A stretch of DNA of 49,615 nucleotides from Hyphomicrobiales bacterium (GTDB taxonomy: Bacteria; Pseudomonadota; Alphaproteobacteria; Rhizobiales; Beijerinckiaceae), in assembly GCA_947455455.1 (NCBI GenBank), contig CANGOE010000012.1, positions 1-49,615 of the forward strand. The letters are read 5' to 3'. The stretch's first letter is position 1. Every line of letters begins with the position of its first letter. The notes below the pieces were generated by a model. That model did not search any database. It was not told the origin of the DNA and saw nothing but the letters and a program-made list of their open reading frames with translations. A program made the translations under genes and the position numbers. Shown here in pieces: positions 18,053 to 27,524 of this stretch.

Positions 18053-18611
18053 CGCGATAGTGGTTTCTGCAACCGCTTACTTTGCGCTATTTGCCTTCCA
18101 TCATTATATTTTAAGCGGTTTTGATATTACATCGCGCACAGCCGTGTTTTTTGTGCCTGCCGCCGCCCGTGTATTTTGTACGCTGATTTTTGGCTATTGG
18201 GCGGGTCTCGGCATTGCAATCGGTACTTTGCTGAATTCGTTGATTGCAACCGATAACCTTGAAAACTGGTACTATCTGGCGATGCTGGCCATCAGTGTTG
18301 GATCTGGGTGTAGCCTGTCTTTGATGTTTTGGGCTTTGGTCTCAAGGCGGGTCAGCGGTGTATTGTCCCCGCAAATCGATTACTTCAGCATCACCTGGCG
18401 TGATATATTGGGCTTTTCGGTCATTCAGGCCCTGCTGAATTCGTCATTCACCCACATGCTGTTCTATCTGTTTCCCGATTATCAACTGGATGTGAGCATT
18501 TATCTTCTGGCAGTCATGTTTGTCGGGGACTTGTCCGGGGCCTTTTTGATCTTTGTCGCCAGTAACATCGGCTATTCCTTCTGGTTGCGGGCCAGAAAGA
18601 TGCTGGTTTAG
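18024..18611 (+). CDS. Polytopic membrane protein, MASE1-like (copy 1 of a duplicated pair)
   Basis: A 195-residue inner-membrane protein with about six hydrophobic segments and no soluble domain. The core FFVPAAARVFCTLIFGYWAG resembles the MASE1 sensor pattern (a proline-rich helix, then LxxGY), and VGDLSGAFLIF marks the last segment. Both stretches are shared with the protein at 36288-36884. ATG 18024 lacks a clear ribosome site, but its N-terminus lines up with that of the paralogue; coupling to the upstream gene would explain it. MASE1 domains usually precede a histidine kinase or GGDEF domain, which is absent here. Confidence 0.75.
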   Translation: MITKGREITNAIVVSATAYFALFAFHHYILSGFDITSRTAVFFVPAAARVFCTLIFGYWAGLGIAIGTLLNSLIATDNLENWYYLAMLAISVGSGCSLSLMFWALVSRRVSGVLSPQIDYFSITWRDILGFSVIQALLNSSFTHMLFYLFPDYQLDVSIYLLAVMFVGDLSGAFLIFVASNIGYSFWLRARKMLV

Positions 18612-18627
18612 GTCCGCAAGCCGGTGC

Positions 18628-18906
18628 TTACCCGTATTGGGCAAAGAAAGATCCGTCTTCCATCGATTCATAGGCCGCCAGCCCCCTGCTTTTGGGGTGT
18701 GGCAATTCGGGCGTGTCGCTTTGACTGGCATCCCGCCGCTTCATCGTGGTCGAGGAAGCCGAGACGGCGGTATTGCGATTGCTGATCGCCACAACCACGC
18801 CGGCCGATTGCTCGGATGAGACCGATCGCATGACCGCATTCTGAAACGTTTGCCGGTTATCCGGCTGTTGTTTCAGCATGGGTAAGCCCGATGCTCCGAT
18901 CTGCAT
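18628..18906 (-). CDS. Small hypothetical protein
   Basis: A 92-residue polar protein without signal peptide or membrane segment, rich in Ser, Thr and Gln. AGAGGA lies upstream of ATG 18906. It ends 16 bases from the convergent membrane gene. No family is recognised; amino-acid composition suggests a mostly disordered protein. Confidence 0.5.
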   Translation of the reverse strand: MQIGASGLPMLKQQPDNRQTFQNAVMRSVSSEQSAGVVVAISNRNTAVSASSTTMKRRDASQSDTPELPHPKSRGLAAYESMEDGSFFAQYG

Positions 18907-19081
18907 GACATCATCCTCTTGTGGTTCGACAAGAGTTTCAGAGCATATCTTGTGCCAAACCTGTGGATAACCCTGTTGAAAACCACTGGATAAGCGGTGC
19001 GGAATCCAAAACGTGAGTCATCTCAGGGGCTTGAGTCCTGCAACTTTTTTTTGATCTGTGCCTATGGAGAACCGTTGGAGA

Positions 19082-19741
19082 TCAGTGCAGTCTGATCGCG
19101 CCCGAAATCAGCAGGGTTTCCTTGTGCAGATGCGATAGGCGGCGGTCTACCGAGGCCAGCTGATACTTGATCTGCCCGATCTGCTTGAGAATGGCAGGAT
19201 GGTTGCCTGCCGGATTGTATTTCAATCTGCTTTGCTCCCAATCGAGATCGGTCAGCAAATCTTCACGGTCGATATAGCCGATCACAACCATGATCACCTG
19301 TTCGGCCAGCAATTTGACGCGGGTGATCTCATTAGGGGTCAGCTTTGGCAAGGCGACCACGATTTCATGGAAATTGCGCATGACGCGCGTCAACTCGCTC
19401 GAACTATGGATGGTGAAAAACACATCTTCCAGCACCTTGTAGAAATTCTGCAAGGGAAGCTGTAGCTCGCTCGGCAAGCGCAGAGGCCGGATCGTCTGTT
19501 TGAACGAAAAGGCAAAATCGGCATAAGCGAGAGACAATTTGACGTTATCGACCCGCCGCTTGTCGATATTGCGCTGGATCTCGGCCATCACCACCGGCGC
19601 TTCGGGCATTTCGTCGATCAGGCTGTCCTTGGACTGCTGGGGCAGATGCAAGTCCTTATAGGACCACGACGCGGCAAAATGACGCGACAGATCCAATCCC
19701 AATTGAACCGTGGTTGCTCTGGTCGGGTGGGCAAGGGCCAT
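19082..19741 (-). CDS. Hypothetical helical protein
   Basis: A 219-residue protein with no signal peptide, probably all-helical and cytoplasmic. It contains a segment with two acidic patches (EMPEAP and DREDLLTDLDWE) and a C-terminal amphipathic helix. ATG 19741 has GGAAA upstream; an in-frame ATG at 19762 would add seven residues but has no ribosome site. It stands alone between small genes. No function is recognised. Confidence 0.6.
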   Translation of the reverse strand: MALAHPTRATTVQLGLDLSRHFAASWSYKDLHLPQQSKDSLIDEMPEAPVVMAEIQRNIDKRRVDNVKLSLAYADFAFSFKQTIRPLRLPSELQLPLQNFYKVLEDVFFTIHSSSELTRVMRNFHEIVVALPKLTPNEITRVKLLAEQVIMVVIGYIDREDLLTDLDWEQSRLKYNPAGNHPAILKQIGQIKYQLASVDRRLSHLHKETLLISGAIRLH

Positions 19742-19898
19742 CTGGGTTTCCAAAACACGCATTACAAAGAGTTGAAAAACTATGGCGACGTTTACCAAAC
19801 GTTAACCATAATAATTCCATGTTTTCATAAAGACGGTCGCGGAAAAAAATTCCAGCATCAAAACCGAAAAAAATGTGATTTATCCACTGTTAGTTGCA

Positions 19899-20324
19899 TC
19901 ACATCCGTTGGGCGAGCCAGGTCCAGCTGCCTAGATTGGTCTCGATGGTGTAACTGCCGAGGTTGCACGGCATCATATAGACCAGAAATTCTTTTCCGGC
20001 CCGATAGGTTTTGCGGAATTCGAAACTCTGTGGTGACAGGCCGCTGGATTTCACAAGTGCTTTCAATTCCGCAGGATGCTTGTCGTAATAATCCTGCTGG
20101 GTCAGGCAGGCACCGTCATTGGCGGTGACACTGATGATGGTCACGCGGTCGCGGGTCACCAGACATTCGATATGGGTTTTCAGCCCGAATTGTTTCAGGC
20201 CACATTCAAGCGGCGAGGCGGGTTCGGCACGGGCAGTGGTCGACAGGCCCAAATTCCCTGCCGTCAGGATCAGCAACAGAGCGGCACACTGCAACCAGCG
20301 GGTCACGCAGAGCAATTCACGCAT
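19899..20324 (-). CDS. Small secreted hypothetical protein
   Basis: A 141-residue protein with a Sec signal peptide (hydrophobic core LQCAALLLILTAG, cleavage near ARAEP). The mature part has four cysteines that may pair. AAGG precedes ATG 20324, which is preferred to an upstream GTG. The C-terminal half loosely matches the protein at 13333 (NDGAC, then PCNLGSYTIET). It is probably periplasmic; the role is unknown. Confidence 0.65.
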   Translation of the reverse strand: MRELLCVTRWLQCAALLLILTAGNLGLSTTARAEPASPLECGLKQFGLKTHIECLVTRDRVTIISVTANDGACLTQQDYYDKHPAELKALVKSSGLSPQSFEFRKTYRAGKEFLVYMMPCNLGSYTIETNLGSWTWLAQRM

Positions 20325-20448
20325 GGGCACCTTCTCGATCCTCGTTAGCACAGATATAAGGCTTCATTGCAAAAGCATCGTAGCGGATCGGTAGGCCATA
20401 CTGCAACCTTGGGATGCAGTGGGGCCGGTTCAACAGGAGCGCGCCATC

Positions 20449-20874
20449 ATGTCCAGCCATTCTGCCGTCACCATCTATCATCATCCGCAATGCGGCACCT
20501 CGCGCAATGCACTGGCCATGATCCGCAATGCGGGGATCGAGCCGGAGGTGATCGACTATATGAAAACCCCGCCGACCCGCGCTGTCCTGCAGGAATTGAT
20601 TGCAAAAATGGGCGTGGGCGTGCGCGCTGTCTTGCGCGAAAAGGGCACGCCTTACGCCGAATTGGGGTTGGATAGCCCCGATCTGGATGAGGACCATCTG
20701 CTGGATATGATGGTTGCATACCCGATCCTTATCAACCGCCCGATCGTCGTGACAGCCAAAGGGGTGATGTTGTGCCGCCCGTCCGAAAAGGTGCTCGACC
20801 TCCTGCCGGCGCCGCAATTGGCCCCTTCCGCAAAGAGGATGGCGAGCGGGTTGTCTGAGGCGCTATCGGTCTGA
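20449..20874 (+). CDS. arsC: ArsC-type (glutaredoxin-linked) arsenate reductase
   Basis: A 141-residue thioredoxin-fold enzyme that reduces arsenate to arsenite using glutathione and glutaredoxin. The catalytic Cys15 is in CGTSRN. The arginines that bind arsenate are present in VRAVLREKG, INRPIVV and LCRPSEKVLDLLP, as in the plasmid R773 enzyme. AGGAG lies 10 bases before ATG 20449. No arsR, arsB or acr3 is nearby, so this is a solitary copy and arsenite export must be encoded elsewhere. Confidence 0.92.
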   Translation: MSSHSAVTIYHHPQCGTSRNALAMIRNAGIEPEVIDYMKTPPTRAVLQELIAKMGVGVRAVLREKGTPYAELGLDSPDLDEDHLLDMMVAYPILINRPIVVTAKGVMLCRPSEKVLDLLPAPQLAPSAKRMASGLSEALSV

Positions 20875-20993
20875 CCATGAGGCCCAACACATCAGCTTTG
20901 CATTTTGTCGGGGTTGTTGCCGGCGAGGCTTGGGGATAACGTCTGCCAAATTTTGAGGCACAAAGGTGCCACACCGTGATTTGAGGACCGAAC

Positions 20994-21878
20994 TTGGCTG
21001 ATCCTGCTTCACCGATCTGCTGTCCGACTGTGGCCGCCATCCGCGCTGTGGCCGCTCCTTGGCGTGAGGCAGGCGAGCGTCTTGCGCTGGTGCCGACCAT
21101 GGGGGCCTTGCATGAGGGGCATTTGTCGCTGGTCCGGCAGGCCCGCGCACAGGCGGACCGTGTCGTAGTGTCGATTTTTGTCAATCCGGCCCAATTTGCC
21201 CCCAATGAGGATTTCTCCAGCTATCCGCGCCAGTTGCAACGCGATCTCGACCTGCTGGAAACGGTCGGGGTCGATGCCGTTTTCACCCCCGATGCCGCCG
21301 TGATGTATCCGGCAGGCTTTGCCACCACCATCAGCCTGCAAGGGCCAGCCGCCGCCGGATTGGAAGATGCCTCGCGCCCGATCTTTTTCAACGGTGTTGC
21401 GACGGTGGTTGCGAAATTGCTGATACAGGTCGCGCCCGATCTGGCGATTTTCGGCGAGAAAGACTTCCAGCAATTGGCGGTCATCAAGCAATTGGTGCTC
21501 GATCTCGATCTGCCGGTGCTGGTCCAGGGCGGGCCGACCATGCGCGAGGCGGACGGCTTGGCCATGTCCTCCCGCAATGTCTACCTGTCCGAAACAGAGC
21601 GGGCTCTGGCTCATCTGCTTTTTACCTCCATGCAGAAGATCAAAGCGGGTATGGCTGGCGCAGGCACTGTGGCGTCGCTGATCGAAGCGGCAGTGGCCGA
21701 ACTGGAACAGGCAGGCTTCAGGATCGATTATCTGGTCTTGCGCGATGCCGTCACGCTGGGGCAATGGCAGGGCCAATCGGCCGGCCGCTTGCTGGTAGCG
21801 GCGTGGTTGGGCAAAACCCGTCTGATTGACAATCTTGCGATCGATGGTCGCGGGCTCCCCGGACATAGCAAGGAATAA
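20994..21878 (+). CDS. panC: Pantoate--beta-alanine ligase
   Basis: A 294-residue cytoplasmic enzyme joining pantoate and beta-alanine with ATP to make pantothenate. The nucleotidyltransferase signature [10 protein letters not shown] is at residues 34-43, with [17 protein letters not shown] and [10 protein letters not shown] further on. The start is TTG 20994 with GAGGA seven bases upstream; no ATG lies near. It is 2 bases upstream of panB, so a panCB operon. It is encoded together with panB, while a PanD-like gene is 23 kb away. Confidence 0.95.
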   Translation: MADPASPICCPTVAAIRAVAAPWREAGERLALVPTMGALHEGHLSLVRQARAQADRVVVSIFVNPAQFAPNEDFSSYPRQLQRDLDLLETVGVDAVFTPDAAVMYPAGFATTISLQGPAAAGLEDASRPIFFNGVATVVAKLLIQVAPDLAIFGEKDFQQLAVIKQLVLDLDLPVLVQGGPTMREADGLAMSSRNVYLSETERALAHLLFTSMQKIKAGMAGAGTVASLIEAAVAELEQAGFRIDYLVLRDAVTLGQWQGQSAGRLLVAAWLGKTRLIDNLAIDGRGLPGHSKE

Positions 21879-21880
21879 AC

Positions 21881-22696
21881 ATGGCCTATTTGTCAGATGC
21901 GCGTCCGTTGAAACTGGGCGATCTCTCCCGAATGGCCCAGCAGGGCGAAAAAATTGCCGCCCTGACGGCCTATGATTCCAGCTTTGCGGCCTTGCTGGAG
22001 CATTGCGGGGTCGAAGTGCTGTTGGTGGGCGATTCCATGGGCAATGTGTTGCAGGGCCATGATTCCACCCTGCCGGTCACGCTGGACCAGATCGAATACC
22101 ATACCCAATGCGTGGCGCGCGGCACGCGGCGGGCTTTTGTGATGGCCGATCTGCCCTTCGGAAGTTACCAGTCCAGCCGCGAACAGGCCATGCAGAGCTC
22201 GGCCCGCTTGATGGCGGCCGGCGCCCATTGCGTCAAACTCGAAGGCGGTCTGGTGATGGCCGACACAATCCGTTTTCTGGTCGAACGCGGTGTGCCGGTC
22301 TGTGCGCATCTGGGGCTGACCCCGCAATCGGTGCATCAATTGGGCGGGTACAAGGTGCAGGGCAAAAGCGAGGCGCAGGCCGATCGCCTCAAGGCCGATG
22401 CCCTCGCCCTGCAGGAGGCCGGTGCGGCCATGCTGGTGCTGGAAATGGTGCCTTCGGCGCTGGCGGCCGAGGTCACGCAGGCTTGTCCTGCCATGCCGAC
22501 CATCGGGATCGGGGCAGGAGTTGATTGTGCGGGGCAAATTCTGGTTCTGCATGACATGATCGGAATCTATCCGGGCAAGACGGCCCGTTTTGTCCGCAAC
22601 TTCATGCAAGGGGCCGACAGCATCGAACAGGCGATCAGCCGGTATGTCGCGGCGGTCAAGGACAAGAGCTTTCCTGCCCCCGAACACAGCTATTGA
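21881..22696 (+). CDS. panB: 3-methyl-2-oxobutanoate hydroxymethyltransferase
   Basis: A 271-residue TIM-barrel enzyme making ketopantoate from ketoisovalerate and methylene-THF. Family motifs: LTAYDSSFA (about 28-36), [11 protein letters not shown] (49-59, Mg-binding Asp), [10 protein letters not shown] and VKLEGG. Length is typical. It directly follows panC. The substrate is the product of IlvD, encoded 1.6 kb downstream on the other strand. Confidence 0.96.
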   Translation: MAYLSDARPLKLGDLSRMAQQGEKIAALTAYDSSFAALLEHCGVEVLLVGDSMGNVLQGHDSTLPVTLDQIEYHTQCVARGTRRAFVMADLPFGSYQSSREQAMQSSARLMAAGAHCVKLEGGLVMADTIRFLVERGVPVCAHLGLTPQSVHQLGGYKVQGKSEAQADRLKADALALQEAGAAMLVLEMVPSALAAEVTQACPAMPTIGIGAGVDCAGQILVLHDMIGIYPGKTARFVRNFMQGADSIEQAISRYVAAVKDKSFPAPEHSY

Positions 22697-22720
22697 GACG
22701 GTCCGGTTTTCGATCCGCTC

Positions 22721-24169
22721 TCAGAAGAACAGCCACGTCTGCACCGCAAACAGCGGCAACAGGATCCCGCAAGACCAGACCATGTAACCGAAAAAGCCCG
22801 GCATCACGATGCCACGGTTTTCGGCCATGGATTTGACCATGAAATTGGGGGCATTGCCGATATAGCTGTTGGCGCCCATAAAGACCGCACCCATCGAAAT
22901 CCCCATCAGGGTCGAAGCCATCGGCCCCATAAGGGCCATCGGATCGGCTCCGGCGGCGTTGAAAAACACCAGATAGGTCGGTGCATTGTCGAGGAAGCTC
23001 GACAGCAGGCCGGTGACCCAGAAATACATCACAGGATCGGGCTGGCCGGTCGGTGTGGTGACCAGTCTGATGACAGCGGCCAGCGCGCCATCCTGTCCGG
23101 CTTTCAGAATGGCCAGCACCGGAATGATGGTCGCAAAAATCCCGCCGAACAGCTTGGCCACCTCGCGGATCGGCTCAAGACTGAACTGGTTGGCCGCTCT
23201 GATCCGGTCATTGGACAACAGGAAGGACAGTCCGGCCATCATCAGCAAGACGATGTCGCGCAGTATATTTTGCCATTCCAGCGGAACCCCGAACAGCTCC
23301 ACCGTATCAAGCTGGACCGAACCGCTGGCAATCACCGCCGCTAGAATGACCATGATCAGAAGGGCATGATGTCCGCCTTCGATGGTCAGTTTGCTGTCGG
23401 GTGTCGGGTCCGGCTTGATGCGGCCTTCCTTGCGATAGAGATAGAGATCGGTGCAATAGAAGATCACCAACAGCGAAGCCGCCAGCATCAGGGTTGGCTT
23501 GAACAGGGCTTTGGTGGTCCAGAAAAAATCGATGCCTTCCAGAAAGCCCAGAAACAGCGGCGGATCACCCACCGGTGTCAGCGCGCCGCCGATATTGGCC
23601 ACCAGAAAGATGAAAAAAATCATGACATGCGCATTATGGGCGCGGTCATCATTGGCGCGGATCAGCGGACGCACCAGAAGCATGGCGGCACCCGTTGTAC
23701 CGATGACACTGGCCAGCAGGGTGCCCGTGGCAAGAAAACCGGTGTTGAGCGCGGGCGAACCGTGCAGATTGCCACGGATGTGGATATGTCCCGTCACGCA
23801 ATAGAGCGAGCCGATCAGGATGATAAACGGCACATATTCCAGCAAGGCACTGTGCAACATCTCATAAAAAATCGCCGATCCGCCAAATGTGACAGCCGCC
23901 GGTCCTGCCCAGACGAGGGACCAGAACAGGGCGATCTTGCCGTAATGGTGGTGCCAGATCTGTGGTGCCAGCAGGGGCACAAGCGCAATCGACCACAGCA
24001 ATCCGGCAAAAGGCAGGGTCCAGATCAGGCCGAGCTGTCCGCCCTGCAGATGGGGGACAGAATCTGCGGCTTGGGCCGGCAGAGTGGCCAGTATGGCGAC
24101 AATGGCGATCAGGACAGGAAGCACTGCCCGATTGTTCCGTGCCTGATTGGTTGCTGTCAAAGGGGCCAT
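22721..24169 (-). CDS. NhaD/CitMHS-type sodium:proton antiporter or carboxylate transporter
   Basis: A 482-residue inner-membrane protein of the ion-transporter superfamily, with about twelve segments. The two-fold repeated core is visible: NIGGALTPVGDPPLFLG in the first half and SSFLDNAPTYLVF plus ANSYIGNAPNFMVKSMAE in the second. This matches annotated Na+/H+ antiporters of the NhaD and putative citrate type. The N-terminus (ILATLPAQAAD) is signal-like. It is convergent with panB, with 24 bases between. Ion versus carboxylate transport cannot be settled from sequence. Confidence 0.82.
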   Translation of the reverse strand: MAPLTATNQARNNRAVLPVLIAIVAILATLPAQAADSVPHLQGGQLGLIWTLPFAGLLWSIALVPLLAPQIWHHHYGKIALFWSLVWAGPAAVTFGGSAIFYEMLHSALLEYVPFIILIGSLYCVTGHIHIRGNLHGSPALNTGFLATGTLLASVIGTTGAAMLLVRPLIRANDDRAHNAHVMIFFIFLVANIGGALTPVGDPPLFLGFLEGIDFFWTTKALFKPTLMLAASLLVIFYCTDLYLYRKEGRIKPDPTPDSKLTIEGGHHALLIMVILAAVIASGSVQLDTVELFGVPLEWQNILRDIVLLMMAGLSFLLSNDRIRAANQFSLEPIREVAKLFGGIFATIIPVLAILKAGQDGALAAVIRLVTTPTGQPDPVMYFWVTGLLSSFLDNAPTYLVFFNAAGADPMALMGPMASTLMGISMGAVFMGANSYIGNAPNFMVKSMAENRGIVMPGFFGYMVWSCGILLPLFAVQTWLFF

Positions 24170-24269
24170 GCTTGCGTGTGTCTCCTGCCTGTCCGTTTTT
24201 GCTTAACTGCAAGGTAGTGCGGGCATGACGCAATAACCAGAGGCATTCTTGTGCTAAGACATTACGCAC

Positions 24270-24296
24270 AAAAAAGCCCCGTTGGAAAACGGGGCT
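24270..24296 (-). terminator. Rho-independent terminator downstream of ilvD
   Basis: A 9-bp stem (AGCCCCGTT at 24275-24283 with AACGGGGCT at 24288-24296) and a 4-base loop, followed on the minus strand by six T residues. It lies 28 bases after the ilvD stop, as expected for its terminator. Confidence 0.9.
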
Positions 24297-24323
24297 GATC
24301 TGTCATTCATAGGGCCGCAATGC

Positions 24324-26159
24324 TTAGTCGTTGACAATCCGCACCGCCCCTTTGGAGGCGCTGGTGGTGAGCGCGGCATAGGCTTTGAGCGCGGTGGAGA
24401 CTTTGCGCGGCCGCACTTTGGCAGGCTTCCAGCCCTTGGCATCCTGCGCCTTGCGGCGCTGGTCCAGCACGGCATCCTCGACCTTCAGCGTGATACTGCG
24501 GTTGGGAATATCGATTTCGATATCGTCACCGGTTTCAACCAGACCGATCAGACCGCCTTCGGCGGCCTCGGGCGAGATGTGGCCGATCGACAATCCCGAA
24601 CTGCCGCCGGAGAAGCGGCCATCGGTGATCAAAGCGCAGGCTTTGCCCAGTCCCTTGGATTTCAGATAGCTGGTCGGATACAGCATTTCCTGCATGCCGG
24701 GGCCGCCGCGCGGGCCTTCATAGCGGATGACCACGACTTCGCCGGCAATCACTTTGCCCAGCAGAATGGCCTGCACGCTCTCGTCCTGGCTTTCGAACAC
24801 CCGCGCCTTGCCGTTGAAGGTCAGGATGCTGGCATCCACGCCGGCGGTTTTCACGATGCAACCATCGGTGGCGACATTGCCGAACAGCACCGCCAGCCCG
24901 CCATCCTTGGAATAGGCATGGTCGATATTGCGGATGCAACCGGTTTCGCGGTTGTCATCAAGGGTCTTGTAACGGGCCTCTTGGGAGAAGGCGACCTGCG
25001 TCGGCACCCCGCCGGGAGCGGCACGGAAGAAGGTTCTGACTGCCTCGTTCTTGGTGCGGACAATGTCCCATTGATCCAGCGCATCGGCGATGGTGGGGGC
25101 ATGGACGGTGTAGCAATCGCGGTTGATCAACCCGCCGCGATCCAACTCGCCGAGGATCGACATGATCCCGCCAGCGCGATGCACATCTTCCATATGCACA
25201 TTGGCGACAGAGGGGGCGACCTTGCACAGCACCGGCACGCGGCGCGACAGGCGGTCGATGTCTTTCATGGTGAAGTCGACTTCGCCCTCATGGGCGGCCG
25301 CCAACAGATGCAACACCGTATTGGTGGATCCGCCCATCGAGATATCCAGCGTCATCGCATTTTCAAATGCGGCGAAATTGGCAATGTTGCGGGGAAGGAC
25401 CGTCTCGTCATCCTGCTCGTAATAGCGGCGGCACAGATCCACGACCACACGGCCTGCCTGCAGGAACAGCTTTTCGCGGTCCTTGTGGGTGGCCAGCACC
25501 GAGCCATTGCCCGGCAAGGCCAGACCCAGCGCTTCGGTCAGGCAGTTCATCGAATTGGCTGTGAACATGCCCGAGCATGATCCGCAGGTCGGGCAGGCGG
25601 AGCGTTCGTAACGGGCCACGTCCTCGTCCGATATCTTGTCATTGGCCGCCGCGATCATCGCATCGATCAGATCGACCGCATGTTCGACATCGTCAATGGT
25701 GACCTTGCCCGCTTCCATCGGGCCGCCCGACACGAACACCACCGGAATGTTGAGGCGCAAAGCCGCCATCAGCATGCCGGGCGTGATCTTGTCGCAGTTG
25801 GAAATGCACACCATCGCATCGGCGCAATGGGCATTGACCATATATTCGACGCTGTCGGCGATCAGTTCGCGCGAGGGCAGGGAATACAACATGCCGTCAT
25901 GGCCCATCGCAATGCCGTCATCGACGGCGATGGTGTTGAATTCCTTGGCGACACCGCCTGCCCGCTCAATCTCGCGGGCCACGAGCTGTCCGAGATCCTG
26001 CAAATGGACATGGCCGGGCACAAATTGGGTGAAGGAATTGACGACAGCAATGATCGGCTTGCCGAAATCCTCGTCTTTCATGCCGGTGGCGCGCCAGAGA
26101 CCACGGGCACCAGCCATGTTGCGGCCATGGGTGGAAGTGCGGGAACGATAGGCAGGCAT
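24324..26159 (-). CDS. ilvD: Dihydroxy-acid dehydratase
   Basis: A 611-residue iron-sulfur enzyme making ketoisovalerate (for valine, leucine and pantothenate) and the isoleucine precursor. The cluster cysteines C122 (SNCDKITPG) and C195 ([10 protein letters not shown]) match those of the E. coli enzyme, with Asp81 as probable Mg ligand. [13 protein letters not shown] near the C-terminus is the family signature. Length matches the long bacterial form. AAGGA lies upstream of ATG 26159. It stands alone with its own terminator. Confidence 0.96.
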   Translation of the reverse strand: MPAYRSRTSTHGRNMAGARGLWRATGMKDEDFGKPIIAVVNSFTQFVPGHVHLQDLGQLVAREIERAGGVAKEFNTIAVDDGIAMGHDGMLYSLPSRELIADSVEYMVNAHCADAMVCISNCDKITPGMLMAALRLNIPVVFVSGGPMEAGKVTIDDVEHAVDLIDAMIAAANDKISDEDVARYERSACPTCGSCSGMFTANSMNCLTEALGLALPGNGSVLATHKDREKLFLQAGRVVVDLCRRYYEQDDETVLPRNIANFAAFENAMTLDISMGGSTNTVLHLLAAAHEGEVDFTMKDIDRLSRRVPVLCKVAPSVANVHMEDVHRAGGIMSILGELDRGGLINRDCYTVHAPTIADALDQWDIVRTKNEAVRTFFRAAPGGVPTQVAFSQEARYKTLDDNRETGCIRNIDHAYSKDGGLAVLFGNVATDGCIVKTAGVDASILTFNGKARVFESQDESVQAILLGKVIAGEVVVIRYEGPRGGPGMQEMLYPTSYLKSKGLGKACALITDGRFSGGSSGLSIGHISPEAAEGGLIGLVETGDDIEIDIPNRSITLKVEDAVLDQRRKAQDAKGWKPAKVRPRKVSTALKAYAALTTSASKGAVRIVND

Positions 26160-26245
26160 CGTGTTCTATCCTTGTGAATGGTGCGATGTGTCGGCCCTTT
26201 ATAAGGCGCACAGAGAGGATTTAGAAGTGGGAAGTGACAATTGAG

Positions 26246-26701
26246 CTATGCCAGTTTGATGTCATAGGTCAGCCATTTGGTGCGATCGGCCTTGCGGTCG
26301 TAAACGGCGCGGGCGCGGTAATTGTCCTCCGAGGTGATCCAGCGGATCACCGACCAGCCGCGTTGCCGCCCCAATTGTGCCAGAGCGTCCAGCAAAGCAT
26401 CGGCCGCACCACAGCCGCGGGCGGAGGGATCGACAAACAGATCATCGAGAAAACCACCCGTTGTTGCCGACAGCGGCCTGGCAAAGGGACGGTAATGCGC
26501 CAGCCCGATGACCCGGCCGGTTGCCTCCACTGCAACCAGCCCTTTGGTCTCGTGTTGCGTGTCCATCAGCCAGGACCAGACCGTGTCGCGCATGGCTTGC
26601 GTCTGGGTCACCTGATAGAAGGCGGCATAGCCGGTATAAAGCCGTTCCCAGTCGGCATGATCGGTGGGGCTGACGGGGCGGATCTGGACGCTTGAACGCA
26701 T
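26246..26701 (-). CDS. GNAT family N-acetyltransferase
   Basis: A 151-residue acetyl-CoA-dependent acyltransferase. The fold is seen in the first helix (HADWERLYTGYAAFYQV), the GLAHYR strand and the CoA loop DPSARGCGAADALLDAL at about residues 91-107. The loop differs slightly from RxxGxG. Acceptor unknown. It is transcribed toward ilvD, 86 bases upstream of its start, and may be read through into it. Confidence 0.82.
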   Translation of the reverse strand: MRSSVQIRPVSPTDHADWERLYTGYAAFYQVTQTQAMRDTVWSWLMDTQHETKGLVAVEATGRVIGLAHYRPFARPLSATTGGFLDDLFVDPSARGCGAADALLDALAQLGRQRGWSVIRWITSEDNYRARAVYDRKADRTKWLTYDIKLA

Positions 26702-27029
26702 GGCGGCTGGCTCTTTTGACAGGGGTTTGTGAGATCGGCAGTGATGACTGCTACGCTAGCGAATTGCGTATTTATTCTCCAATAAAAAACGATTGTTTCG
26801 GAAATAAGCCAAAATATCGGTTGCAGCACCTTAAGTTTGACACGTTTAGCGTGAAATATGGTCAACAGTAGCGCGTCACGGATGCCGACTTACCATATTA
26901 AATTCGCCCTGAATCAGGTCGTCTCCCCTAATAGAAAATCATTAATCTGTGTTCAAATTGAACACGAAAGGGGATTTTAAATAAACGTTGAGCACATAGA
27001 TAGATTAGTGCTTAAAAAGTCAGGATCAC
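26702..27029. other. AT-rich intergenic region between divergent genes
   Basis: This 328-base gap between the GNAT gene (minus) and the winged-helix gene (plus) has no open frame I would support. It is AT-rich and must carry both promoters. The only distinct element I see is the palindrome at 26949-26965. Confidence 0.6.
26949..26965. promoter_or_regulatory. 17-base palindrome upstream of a winged-helix gene
   Basis: GTGTTCAA-A-TTGAACAC is a perfect 8+1+8 inverted repeat ending 64 bases before ATG 27030. This is the usual place and form of an operator for a dimeric winged-helix regulator, so autoregulation is a fair inference. The inner GTTCA-N3-TGAAC also occurs at 17213-17225. Confidence 0.55.
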
Positions 27030-27500
27030 ATGATCAGTTTTAATTCTGCGACGACTCCGGCGAGAAACAGGATTTTTGGCTTCAAATTTGGTGATTTTTT
27101 CATCGAAATTTGTCGCGTCCTCAAAAAATTTGCGGATAATGATATTGATAACGCCTTAATCATCTATGTGGTGGCCAATGCCGCCATGCAGGATGTTGTC
27201 GAGTCCGGACGACATGCACAAGATCTGAGCGATTCCGAATTAATAAGACTGCTTTCAGCGCGCGGCGTTAATATTTCGACTGTGGCGAACACGACTGGTA
27301 TTGACCGCGCAACTGCACGGCGGAAGTTGAAAAAACTTGAGGAATTGGGTTTTCTCATGCGCAAGGAAGACGGCACCTTCATTCTCAATCCTGGCTTTGC
27401 TGCCAATAATAGCGACGTCGATAGCTTGCTCGAAGCACAGTGGGTTGCCTTGCGAAAATTGATCAAAGATCTGATCAAGTATGGTGTCATCTCCGAATAG
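27030..27500 (+). CDS. Winged-helix transcriptional regulator
   Basis: A 156-residue DNA-binding protein. A helix-turn-helix is readable in ISTVANTTGIDRATARRKLKKLEELGFL (given here as adjoining pieces ISTVANTTGI and DRATARRKLKKL), at about residues 90-117, followed by a wing ending in FILNPGF. The N-terminal 80 residues are helical and may be a dimerisation or sensing part. AGGA precedes ATG 27030, and a 17-base palindrome lies upstream. It is not obviously related to the two paired regulators at 17690 and 36881. Target unknown. Confidence 0.78.
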   Translation: MISFNSATTPARNRIFGFKFGDFFIEICRVLKKFADNDIDNALIIYVVANAAMQDVVESGRHAQDLSDSELIRLLSARGVNISTVANTTGIDRATARRKLKKLEELGFLMRKEDGTFILNPGFAANNSDVDSLLEAQWVALRKLIKDLIKYGVISE

Positions 27501-27524
27501 CGACTCGTTCCCGGATGGATCGGC

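Noticed and set aside
18962-19888. DnaA-box-like sequences (TGTGGATAA at 18962 and TTATCCACT at 19880) suggesting an origin
   Set aside because: Only two boxes, 900 bases apart, with no dnaA, parAB or typical origin neighbours.
20449-20874. An arsenic-resistance operon
   Set aside because: Only arsC is present; neighbours are pantothenate genes and an unrelated hypothetical.
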